A stretch of DNA of 34,878 nucleotides from assembly GCA_035473255.1 (NCBI GenBank), contig DATIOK010000017.1, positions 1-34,878 of the forward strand, read 5' to 3'. Positions 1 through 6,473 of the stretch are shown in pieces; the first letter of the stretch is position 1, and each line of letters begins with the position of its first letter. The DNA is from JAICYJ01 sp035473255 (GTDB taxonomy: Bacteria; Actinomycetota; Thermoleophilia; Gaiellales; JAICJC01). The translations under genes and the position numbers were made by a program. Under the pieces are notes generated by a model, which had not been told where the DNA came from, made no database searches, and worked only from the letters and a program-made list of their open reading frames with translations.

Positions 1-270
1 TACGTCGACGCCTGGCACGTCATGAACGTCGCCGTCGACGCGCCCTGGCGCGGCCGCGGCGTCGCCCGGCAGATGCTGGAGCGGCTGTTCGAGCTGACCG
101 GCGAGGACATCGACCGCGGCTACACGCTCGAGGTGCGCGTCTCCAACGACAGCGCCATCGGCCTCTACCGCGACCTCGGCTTCGTCGAGACCGGCGTCCG
201 ACGCGGCTACTACACCGATAACCGGGAAGACGCCCTGATCATGTGGCGCGACCCGGAGCCGGTGGCGTGA
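1..270 (+). CDS. rimI: Ribosomal protein alanine N-acetyltransferase, C-terminal part
   Basis: The reading frame is open from base 1, so the gene starts outside the window; 89 codons remain. The fragment shows the GNAT acetyl-CoA binding loop (V-A-P-W-R-G-R-G-V-A region, bases about 31-66) and the RimI-type ending: EVRVSN, then A-x-x-LY-x-x-LGF, then YY and EDALIM. RimI acetylates the N-terminal alanine of ribosomal protein S18 in the model species; related enzymes have wider targets. Its stop overlaps the proposed GTG start of tsaD (GTGA at 267-270). The rimI-tsaD adjacency is a widespread arrangement and supports the call. The internal ATG at base 22 is not the start, because the conserved fold continues upstream of it. 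Confidence 0.9.
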   Translation, partial: YVDAWHVMNVAVDAPWRGRGVARQMLERLFELTGEDIDRGYTLEVRVSNDSAIGLYRDLGFVETGVRRGYYTDNREDALIMWRDPEPVA

Positions 271-1256
271 TCCTCGCGATCGAGAGCTCCTGCGACGAGA
301 CCGCCGCCGCGCTGGTCGACGACGGCGGACGGCTGCTGTCGAGCGTGGTCGCCTCCCAGGCCGAGCTGCACGCCCGCTACGGCGGAGTCGTCCCCGAGGT
401 GGCCTCGCGCCGCCACCTGGAGCTGTGCGTGCCCGTCGTCGAACGGGCGTTGGACGACGCCGGCGTCGGATTCGACCGGGTCGACGCCGTCGCCGTCACC
501 GAGGGCCCGGGTCTGATCGGCGCGCTGCTGGTCGGCCTGGCGACCGCGAAGGCGCTTGCGTTCGCGCGCCGCCTGCCGCTGATCCCCGTCGGCCACCTGC
601 ACGGTCACGTCGCGTCGCTGTACCTGGAGCCGGAGCCGGTGGCGCCGCCGTTCCTGGTGCTGCTGGCGTCGGGTGGCCACACCCTGCTGGCCGAGGTGGA
701 CGACCACGGTCCCGGCATGCGGGTCGTGGGGCAAACGCTCGACGACGCTGCCGGCGAGGCATTCGACAAGGGCGCGCGCCTGCTCGGCCTCGGCTATCCC
801 GGGGGCGCCTCGCTCGAGCGGCTGGCCCGCGACGGCGATGACCACGCACACGAGTTCGCGGTAGCCATGGCCGGCCGCGAGGGCCTCGACCTCTCCTTCA
901 GCGGGCTCAAGACCGCCCTGCGCACCGCCGTTCTGGCCGCCGGCGACGACGAGGCCGGGCGCCCCGACCTGGCGGCGTCCTACCAGCGCGCGCTGGTGCG
1001 CTCGCTGGTGTCGCGCACGATGCGGGCGCTGGAGGTGACCCGCCACGACACGCTGGCCGTGGTCGGCGGCGTCGCGGCTAACGGCGTGCTGCGCTCAGCG
1101 CTGGAGCAGGAGTGTGCGCGCGCGGGCGTGCGGCTGGCGCTGGCCCCACTCGCGCTCTGCTCCGACAACGCCGCCATGATCGCGTCGGCCGCCCGCTTCT
1201 GCCCGGCGCTGCCCTACCCCGAGTACCTGGCCCGCGACGCCTACGCCACCGCGTGA
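267..1256 (+). CDS. tsaD: tRNA N6-adenosine threonylcarbamoyltransferase TsaD
   Basis: TsaD transfers threonylcarbamoyl from TC-AMP to A37 of ANN-decoding tRNAs and works with TsaB and TsaE in the cytoplasm. The protein begins with the family's ILAIESSCDETAAAL sequence. It has the metal-binding H-L-H-G-H segment near residue 110, the ASGGHT loop near residue 132, and late glycine-rich GGVAANG and SDNAAMIA motifs. I chose GTG at 267 rather than GTG at 243: family members start one or two residues before the ILxIESS strand, and 267 forms a GTGA overlap with the rimI stop. This gives 329 residues, normal for the family. The glutaredoxin-like gene overlaps its stop, so rimI, tsaD and that gene are probably one transcript. 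Confidence 0.95.
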   Translation: MILAIESSCDETAAALVDDGGRLLSSVVASQAELHARYGGVVPEVASRRHLELCVPVVERALDDAGVGFDRVDAVAVTEGPGLIGALLVGLATAKALAFARRLPLIPVGHLHGHVASLYLEPEPVAPPFLVLLASGGHTLLAEVDDHGPGMRVVGQTLDDAAGEAFDKGARLLGLGYPGGASLERLARDGDDHAHEFAVAMAGREGLDLSFSGLKTALRTAVLAAGDDEAGRPDLAASYQRALVRSLVSRTMRALEVTRHDTLAVVGGVAANGVLRSALEQECARAGVRLALAPLALCSDNAAMIASAARFCPALPYPEYLARDAYATA

Positions 1257-1513
1257 CCGTCCCGGTGGTGCTCTACGGCGCGCCCGGCTGCCACCTCTGT
1301 GACGTCGCCAAGGACGTGCTCGAACGCCAGCAGCCGCTGCTCGGCTTCGACCTGCAACTGGTCGACATCTCCGGCGATGCCGACCTGGAGGCGCGCCACC
1401 GCGCGCAGATCCCGGTCGTGTACGTGGCCGGCCGCAAGGCGTTCAAGTACCGCGTGGAGCCGGTGGAGCTGGCGCGGCGGGTGGCGGTGGCGTCACAATC
1501 GTCCGCTTCCTGA
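1253..1513 (+). CDS. Glutaredoxin-like (DUF836-type) thiol protein
   Basis: An 86-residue thioredoxin-fold protein with the redox motif C-H-L-C at residues 13-16 (GAPGCHLCDVAK), the cis-proline strand IPVVYV near residue 53, and a short C-terminal helix. The size and motif match the glutaredoxin-like DUF836 family. The GTG start at 1253 overlaps the tsaD stop (GTGA), implying translational coupling; a longer reading of the same frame would run inside tsaD. A role as a small dithiol oxidoreductase is inferred from the fold; no substrate can be read from the sequence. It lies directly upstream of the redox sensor rex, which may be meaningful but is not proof of a shared pathway. Confidence 0.8.
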   Translation: MTVPVVLYGAPGCHLCDVAKDVLERQQPLLGFDLQLVDISGDADLEARHRAQIPVVYVAGRKAFKYRVEPVELARRVAVASQSSAS

Positions 1514-1580
1514 CGACCCTTGTGACAACCGCACACGCGTAGAGAAGCCGGTCGCTACACTGCTCGTGCAATGTCACAAG
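1492..1580 (+). promoter_or_regulatory. rex promoter region with three Rex-like half-sites
   Basis: Three copies of the 7-mer TTGTGAC or its complement occur: GTCACAA 1492-1498, TTGTGAC 1520-1526 and GTCACAA 1573-1579. The last two extend to a perfect 9-bp inverted repeat (CTTGTGACA 1519-1527 and TGTCACAAG 1572-1580). A -10-like TACACT lies at 1556-1561. TTGTGA...TCACAA is the known core of Rex operators, but here the half-sites are 21-46 bp apart rather than within one 18-bp operator. Autoregulation is therefore suggested, not shown. Confidence 0.4.
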
Positions 1581-1603
1581 GAACCATGGCCAGGGAGGAA
1601 TCG

Positions 1604-2227
1604 TTGTCGCAGGAACGACTCACGGTGGGGGTCGCCGCGCGGCTGTCCCGGTATCTGCAGGTGCTCACGCAGGCCAAGAAGATGGGACGCGATTCGATCT
1701 CGTCACAGGAGATCGGCGAGTACACCAACGTCAACGCCACCCAGATCCGCCGCGACCTGTCCGGCTTCGGCAAGTTCGGCAAGCGCGGGGTGGGCTACAA
1801 CATCGACTCCCTGATCGGGGAGATCCGCGGCATCCTGCGCACGTCCGGCCAGCACAACATCGCCCTGATCGGCGCCGGCGACCTGGGCCGAGCGATCGCC
1901 TCGTCGACCGTGTTCGCCGACCACGGCTTCCACATCGCCGGCGTGTTCGACACCGACCCGCACAAGGTCGGCACGCAGATCTCCTCGCTGTCGGTACAGA
2001 ACCCGGCCACGCTGGCCGAGATGGTGCGCGAGAAGAACATCATCGTGGGCGTGCTGGCGGTGCCGCCGGCCGCTGCGCAGCCGGCCGCCGATGCGCTGGT
2101 CGAAGCCGGCGTGAAGATCATCTTCAGCTACTCCGACGCGCTGATCGACACCCCGCCCGACGTCACCGTGCACCGCTCCAGCCCGGCCGCGGCGCTGCTC
2201 TACGCGCTCTACTTCCACCTCACGTAG
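1604..2227 (+). CDS. rex: Redox-sensing transcriptional repressor Rex
   Basis: Rex senses the NADH/NAD+ ratio and represses respiratory and fermentative genes when NADH is low. The N-terminal winged helix is clear (RLSRYLQVL, then SSQEIGEYTNVNATQIRRDLSGFGKFGKRGVGY). It is followed by a Rossmann domain with G-A-G-D-L-G-R-A at about residue 85 and the C-terminal swapped helix ending ALYFHLT. I prefer TTG at 1604 because AGGGAGG lies just upstream (about 1592-1598), giving 207 residues. ATG 1571 and ATG 1586 are in frame but have no comparable ribosome site and would add a non-conserved tail. Rex-like half-sites precede it. Confidence 0.93.
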   Translation: MSQERLTVGVAARLSRYLQVLTQAKKMGRDSISSQEIGEYTNVNATQIRRDLSGFGKFGKRGVGYNIDSLIGEIRGILRTSGQHNIALIGAGDLGRAIASSTVFADHGFHIAGVFDTDPHKVGTQISSLSVQNPATLAEMVREKNIIVGVLAVPPAAAQPAADALVEAGVKIIFSYSDALIDTPPDVTVHRSSPAAALLYALYFHLT

Positions 2228-2249
2228 TAGCACCAGCAGCGGGCAGTGA

Positions 2250-2294
2250 TTGAATAGAGCGGTGTCCGCCCGCGAGCCCGCCGGAGCGTCGTGA
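2250..2294 (+). promoter_or_regulatory. Possible leader mini-ORF before the GT4 gene
   Basis: GTG at 2262 opens a 10-codon frame that stops at TGA 2292-2294, overlapping the GTG start of the glycosyltransferase (GTGA). A weak -10-like TTGAAT (2250-2255) lies 6 nt before the mini-ORF start, compatible with a leaderless message. The main start has no clear Shine-Dalgarno sequence. Such overlaps also arise by chance in GC-rich DNA. Confidence 0.25.
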
Positions 2295-3538
2295 ACCTCG
2301 TCCTCTGGCACGGCTACCTGCTATCCGGGACCGGCTCCAACATCTACACCCAGCACGTGGCCCGCGCCTGGGCGCGGCTCGGCCACGACGTGCGCGTGCT
2401 CTGCCAGGAGCCGCACCCGGAGCGGTTCTCGCTTGGCCCGGGGGTGCGGATCATCCGCCCGGAGACTGGTCCGCTGCTGCCGACATTCGTGCTCGATCGC
2501 TACGAGGGCATCGAAGCGCGATTGGTCGGCGATTTCTCAGACGCTGAGCTGGAGCGCTACCTCGCCCTGAACGCGTCGGCGCTGGCCGCCGAGCTGGAGC
2601 GCCAGCCCGCCGACCTGGTGATGGCAAACCACGCCATCATGGGCGGGCCGGTGGCACAGCGCGGCTGCGCAACCTCAAAAACGCCGTACGCCGTCTATCT
2701 GCACGGATCCGAGCTGGAATACGCGATCCGCGGGAACCGGCGTCTGGCCCACCTGGCCCGCGGCCCGCTCGACTCGGCGCACCACGTGTTCGCCGGGTCG
2801 CAGCACATCGTGGATGTGACGCGCGAACTGCTGGGCGATGGCCCATACCTCGACCGCGTCGCGATCGTCCCGCCCGGGGTGGACGTGGACGCGTTTCGCC
2901 CGGACGGCGGCTCGCGGCCGGCCCTGTTCGAGCTGCTGCGGTCAGACCGGCCGGGCGCCCAACCGGAACGGCACCCGGACGCCGACGCCGCCGACCGCCT
3001 CGAGCAGGCGGGGCCGTTCATCCTCTACTTCGGCAAGCTGCTGCGCCAGAAGGGCGTGCACCTGCTGCTCGACGCGTGGCGGCGGCTGGCGCCCCGGCAC
3101 CCCGACGCGTCGCTGGTGGTGGTCGGATTCGGCTCCGACCGGGCCTGGCTGGAGTCGCTCGCCGGCGAGCGCGTGATCTTCACCGGCGCCATGGACCATG
3201 CCCAGCTGCAGCGGCTGGTGCCGTGCGCCGAGTTGGTGGTGGTGCCGAGCGTGCTGCCAGAGGCGTTCGGGATGGTGGCCGCCGAAGCCGCCAGCTGCGG
3301 CCGGATGACGGTCGTCTCCGACCACTCCGGGCTGGCCGAGGTGGCGGCCGGACTGGGGCCCGCCTCACGCACGTTCGACGGGTCCGTCGATGACCTGGAA
3401 CGTGTGGTCGGCGAGGTCATGGACATGCCCGCCGTGGACCGGGGGGCGATCGGCCTGCTCGGCCGCGAGCGGGTGTGCGCCCGCTGGAGCTGGGAGCGAA
3501 TCGCCGATCGCCTGATCTCAGGGACTCCTCCCAACTAG
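2291..3538 (+). CDS. GT4-family glycosyltransferase
   Basis: A 415-residue GT-B fold retaining glycosyltransferase. The N-terminal domain opens with MNLVLWHGYLLSGTGSNIY, the glycine loop used for acceptor/phosphate contacts in GT4 enzymes, followed by a Rossmann pattern. The C-terminal donor domain has ILYFGKLLRQKGVHLLLDAW, VVVGFGSD and the diagnostic E-x7-E segment (PEAFGMVAAEAA, about residue 322). There is no signal peptide or membrane segment, so it probably acts at the cytoplasmic face. The sugar donor and acceptor cannot be deduced; glycolipid, glycogen-like or cell-envelope products are all possible. No sugar-pathway genes flank it. Confidence 0.85.
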   Translation: MNLVLWHGYLLSGTGSNIYTQHVARAWARLGHDVRVLCQEPHPERFSLGPGVRIIRPETGPLLPTFVLDRYEGIEARLVGDFSDAELERYLALNASALAAELERQPADLVMANHAIMGGPVAQRGCATSKTPYAVYLHGSELEYAIRGNRRLAHLARGPLDSAHHVFAGSQHIVDVTRELLGDGPYLDRVAIVPPGVDVDAFRPDGGSRPALFELLRSDRPGAQPERHPDADAADRLEQAGPFILYFGKLLRQKGVHLLLDAWRRLAPRHPDASLVVVGFGSDRAWLESLAGERVIFTGAMDHAQLQRLVPCAELVVVPSVLPEAFGMVAAEAASCGRMTVVSDHSGLAEVAAGLGPASRTFDGSVDDLERVVGEVMDMPAVDRGAIGLLGRERVCARWSWERIADRLISGTPPN

Positions 3539-3566
3539 ACTTCGCTGACCTGATCGGAGGTTGACG

Positions 3567-3938
3567 ATGACGACGGTTGCCTGGAAGACCATCGAGCACA
3601 ACTGGCCCGTGTACGCAGCAGACGGTGACCAGGTCGGGAAGGTGTTCCTCGTCGTGGGTGACGAGAACGAGGACATCTTCGATGGGCTTGCCATCACCCA
3701 TCACGGCGGCCCGTTCGTCTTCCACAACTACGAGGATCGACCACACTACGTGGCCGCCGACCAGGTCGCCTCGATCGATCCGGGCCGGGTGACGCTGTCG
3801 ATGTCGGCCGAGCAGGCGGCGCACCTTCCCCTCCACGATCCACCGGAGAGCGCGACCATCCAGCCGGAGTCCGCAAGCAGGACCGCGCGAGCCGAGACCT
3901 GGTTCGAGCACGAGACCAGACAGGATCGAACCGAGTAG
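3567..3938 (+). CDS. PRC-barrel / DUF2171-like small protein
   Basis: A 123-residue acidic protein. The first 75 residues resemble the PRC-barrel/DUF2171 fold: W-P-V-Y-A-A-D-G-D-Q-V-G-K-V-F-L-V followed by a β-rich stretch ending VAADQVASIDPGRVTLSMS. The C-terminal third is polar and probably disordered. The start is ATG 3567, because GGAGG at 3556-3560 is correctly spaced from it and too close to TTG 3561. PRC-barrel proteins act as adaptors in ribosome maturation and in stress-associated proteins of actinobacteria, but nothing here fixes a role. It is monocistronic or follows the glycosyltransferase by 28 bp. Confidence 0.65.
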   Translation: MTTVAWKTIEHNWPVYAADGDQVGKVFLVVGDENEDIFDGLAITHHGGPFVFHNYEDRPHYVAADQVASIDPGRVTLSMSAEQAAHLPLHDPPESATIQPESASRTARAETWFEHETRQDRTE

Positions 3939-3949
3939 AAGGCCTGCTA

Positions 3950-3982
3950 CCGGGCGGCGGCTCGGGTATCGTGCCGCCCCGG
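3950..3982 (+). promoter_or_regulatory. GC-rich hairpin and -10-like box before ybdK-like gene
   Basis: CCGGGCGGC (3950-3958) pairs with GCCGCCCCGG (3973-3982) with one bulged base. The hairpin ends immediately before the ATG at 3983, and a -10-like TATCGT lies at 3967-3972. It could terminate transcripts from the upstream gene while the -10 restarts transcription; in a read-through RNA it would mask the start codon. The 11-mer TATCGTGCCGC is also found at the hom promoter on the minus strand. Confidence 0.35.
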
Positions 3983-5179
3983 ATGGGAGAGTCGCCCAAG
4001 ATCACCGACCCGCTGGCGGCGCTCGAGAACGCGCGCGTCCAGTTCGAGCAGGCCGAGGACTTCACCATCGCGGTCGAGGAGGAATTCGCGATCCTCGAAC
4101 CGGCCACGCTGGAGATGACCTCCGGCTTCGAGCGGTTCGATGTGGCCGCCCGCGAACACCCGACGCTGCGAGAGATGGTGGCGGGGGAGTTGATCCGCAG
4201 CGAGGTCGAGGTCAGGACCGGCAAGTGCGCCAACTTTGCGGAGGCTGCCGCCGCGATGGCACAGCGGCGGGCCGACCTGCTCGAGCTGGCCGACGACCTC
4301 GGCTACCGCCTGTGCGCCGCCGGCACGCATCCGTACTCGCGCTGGGAGGACCAGCAGGTGATCGACACGCCGCACTACGCGATCGTCGAGTCGACGCTGC
4401 GCTACGTGGCCTGGCGCAACAACACGTTCGGCCTGCACGTGCACGTCGGCATCAACGGCGCCGACCGCGCGATCGCCGTCAACAGCGCGCTTCGCTCGGT
4501 GTTGCCCGAGCTGCTGGCGTTCTCCGGCAGCTCACCCTGGCTGGAGGGACGCCACACGCACCTGCACTCCACCCGCACCGAGATCTTCACCAAGTTCTTC
4601 CCTCGCTGCGGCATCCCCGACAGCTTCTCGGGCTGGAATCAGTACGCGGAGTTCGTTCGCTTCCTGATCGACACGCGCTCGATCCGCGAGCACACGGAGA
4701 TCTGGTGGAGCGTGCGCCCGCACCAGGCGTATCCCACCGTCGAGACCCGGATCTGCGACGGGCAGCCGGAGTTCTCGCGCTCCGTGGCGCTGTCCGGGCT
4801 GATGGTGGCCCTGACCGCCGACTTCGCCCGCCGCTTCGACGCCGGCGATCCGCTGCCCGCGTACCCCGGCCGCGACCTCGAGGAGAACATGTGGCGGGCG
4901 ATCCGCTGGGGCATGTCGGGCGAGCTGATCGACCTGGCGGCGCGCCGGTCGATCCCAGCGCTGGAGCGCCTCGAGCAGGTGCTCGACCAGGTCGCAGACA
5001 CGGCCGCCGATCTGGGCATCGCGCCCTACCTGGCGCCGCTGCGCGAGCCGACGCTGTCGCAGCGCATGGACGAGCTGATGGAGGATGGCGCCGACCCGCG
5101 CGAGCTGTGGCCGGACGTGGTCGAGCGTAACCAGCGGTCGGTCGGGGAATGGCTGTCGGACAGGGAGGGAGCGCTATGA
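3983..5179 (+). CDS. YbdK-type carboxylate-amine ligase (GCS2 family)
   Basis: A 398-residue protein of the glutamate-cysteine ligase type 2 (YbdK) family, ATP-dependent enzymes joining a carboxylate to an amine; some members make gamma-glutamylcysteine. Landmarks are FTIAVEEEFAIL near residue 32 (metal-binding glutamates), GTHPYSRW near residue 114, NNTFGLHVHVGI near residue 150 (catalytic His), and HLHSTRTEIF with TVETRICD further on. I prefer ATG 3983 over GTG 3971, since conserved sequence begins well after both and 3983 follows the hairpin. The stop overlaps the next start (ATGA), forming an operon with the DUF1844-like gene and mtnP. The true substrate is unknown; a gamma-glutamyl ligase role is family inference. 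Confidence 0.85.
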   Translation: MGESPKITDPLAALENARVQFEQAEDFTIAVEEEFAILEPATLEMTSGFERFDVAAREHPTLREMVAGELIRSEVEVRTGKCANFAEAAAAMAQRRADLLELADDLGYRLCAAGTHPYSRWEDQQVIDTPHYAIVESTLRYVAWRNNTFGLHVHVGINGADRAIAVNSALRSVLPELLAFSGSSPWLEGRHTHLHSTRTEIFTKFFPRCGIPDSFSGWNQYAEFVRFLIDTRSIREHTEIWWSVRPHQAYPTVETRICDGQPEFSRSVALSGLMVALTADFARRFDAGDPLPAYPGRDLEENMWRAIRWGMSGELIDLAARRSIPALERLEQVLDQVADTAADLGIAPYLAPLREPTLSQRMDELMEDGADPRELWPDVVERNQRSVGEWLSDREGAL

Positions 5180-5565
5180 GCGACACGGGCGCACAGGGGC
5201 CGGAGCCAGGCGGCGCCGAGCAGGAGATGCGGATGCCGACGGTGCCGGAGCTGGTGCTGTCGACCGCGCAGCTGGCGATCTCGCTGGCCGCCGACGAGAT
5301 CGCGCGCAAGGGCGACCTCGAGCAGGCGCAGCTCGCGATCGATACCGTCGATGCACTGATGCCGGTGGTGGCGCGGCTGCTCCCGCCCGAGCATCTGCGC
5401 CAGTTCCGCCGCGCACTCTCCGAGCTGCAGCTGGCCTACGCCGAGGCCAGCGCGCCCGCCGACCGGCCGGCGGCCGCACGGGAGCCGGAGCCGCCCAAGG
5501 ACACGCAGCCGACGGTCGAGACGCCGCCGCGACCGCCCATCTGGACACCGGGAGGAGACGTATGA
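5176..5565 (+). CDS. DUF1844-like small protein
   Basis: A 129-residue protein. The N-terminus is polar; residues about 20-85 form a helical core (VPELVLSTAQLAISLAADEI, then Q-A-Q-L-A-I-D-T-V-D-A-L-M-P-V, then E-x-L-x-x-F-x-x-x-L-x-E-L) matching the pattern of DUF1844. The last 40 residues are rich in proline, alanine and glutamate and are probably disordered. ATG 5176 overlaps the ligase stop, and its own stop overlaps the mtnP start, so translation is very likely coupled on both sides. An upstream GTG in frame (5149) would lie inside the ligase gene. The function of this family is not known; there are no membrane segments and no catalytic motif. Confidence 0.65.
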   Translation: MSDTGAQGPEPGGAEQEMRMPTVPELVLSTAQLAISLAADEIARKGDLEQAQLAIDTVDALMPVVARLLPPEHLRQFRRALSELQLAYAEASAPADRPAAAREPEPPKDTQPTVETPPRPPIWTPGGDV

Positions 5566-6359
5566 ACAGCGCTGAGATCGGGGTGTTCGGAGGGTCGGGG
5601 TTCTACTCGTTCCTCGACGACGCCGAGGACGTGGTGGTGGACACGCCGTACGGCCCCACCTCGGATCGCTTCGTGATCGGCGACGTGGGCGGCAAGCGGG
5701 TGGCCTTCATGCCCCGCCACGGTCGCACCCACAGCCTGCCGCCGCACGCGATCCCCTACCGGGCCAACCTGTGGGCGATGAAGGAGCTCGGCGTGCGCCG
5801 CGTGATCGGGCCGTGCGCCTCGGGCAGCCTGTCCAAGGATCTGCCGCCGGGCACGTTCGTGGTTTGCGACCAGTTCGTCGACCGCACCAGCGGCCGCGCC
5901 GACACGTTCTATGACGGGCCTGTGACGACGCACGTCTCGGCCGCCGACCCGTACTGCTCCGAGCTGCGGCAGATCCTGCTCGAGACCGGCAGCTCGCAGG
6001 GCCTCGACATCCGTGACGGCGGCACCGTGGTGGTGATCCAGGGCCCGCGCTTCTCAACGCGGTCGGAGAGCCGGTGGTTCAGCCAGATGGGGTGGGGCGT
6101 GATCAACATGACGGCCTACCCCGAGGGCTGGCTGGCCCGCGAACTGGAGCTCTGCTACGCGAACGTCTCGCTGATCACTGACTACGACGTGGGGCTGGAG
6201 GACGACCCCGACGTGGAACCTGTCAGCCACGAGTCCGTGGTCAAGGTGTTCACCGAGAACAACGAGAAGCTGCGGCGGCTGCTGTTCGAGGCGATCCCGA
6301 AGATCGGCCCGCAGCCCCAGGACACCTGCGCGACGGCACTCACGGGAGCCCGATTCTAG
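5562..6359 (+). CDS. mtnP: S-methyl-5'-thioadenosine phosphorylase
   Basis: This enzyme phosphorolyses methylthioadenosine to adenine and 5-methylthioribose-1-phosphate in methionine salvage. The 265-residue protein shows the PNP/MTAP type II signature: GVFGGSGFY at the N-terminus, PRHGRTHSLPPHAIPYRAN (about 45-64), GPRFSTRSESRWF (about 157), and NMTAYPE (about 180). The late TDYD (about 205) is the acidic purine-base pocket typical of MTA/adenosine-preferring members rather than the Asn of 6-oxopurine phosphorylases. ATG 5562 is preceded by GGAGGAG (5551-5557) and overlaps the upstream stop (ATGA). No other methionine salvage genes are in the window, so the fate of methylthioribose-1-phosphate is unresolved. 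Confidence 0.93.
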   Translation: MNSAEIGVFGGSGFYSFLDDAEDVVVDTPYGPTSDRFVIGDVGGKRVAFMPRHGRTHSLPPHAIPYRANLWAMKELGVRRVIGPCASGSLSKDLPPGTFVVCDQFVDRTSGRADTFYDGPVTTHVSAADPYCSELRQILLETGSSQGLDIRDGGTVVVIQGPRFSTRSESRWFSQMGWGVINMTAYPEGWLARELELCYANVSLITDYDVGLEDDPDVEPVSHESVVKVFTENNEKLRRLLFEAIPKIGPQPQDTCATALTGARF

Positions 6360-6430
6360 AAATCCGGCGGGGCCGTACCGGGGCGTCACAACCTCCCGGG
6401 TAACCCGCCTGTTCAAGCCGCGACCGCTGA

Positions 6431-6467
6431 TACAATCGCGCGGTTGTCATCGACCTCCTAAGGAGCT
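6431..6467 (+). promoter_or_regulatory. Probable promoter and ribosome site for hppA
   Basis: A good -10 box, TACAAT, lies at 6431-6436 and AAGGAGC at about 6460-6466, 7 nt before the GTG start. No convincing -35 hexamer is seen at 16-18 bp. The segment 6360-6430 is otherwise unannotated and contains one GTCACAA half-site (6385-6391). Confidence 0.5.
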
Positions 6468-6473
6468 TGCCAC

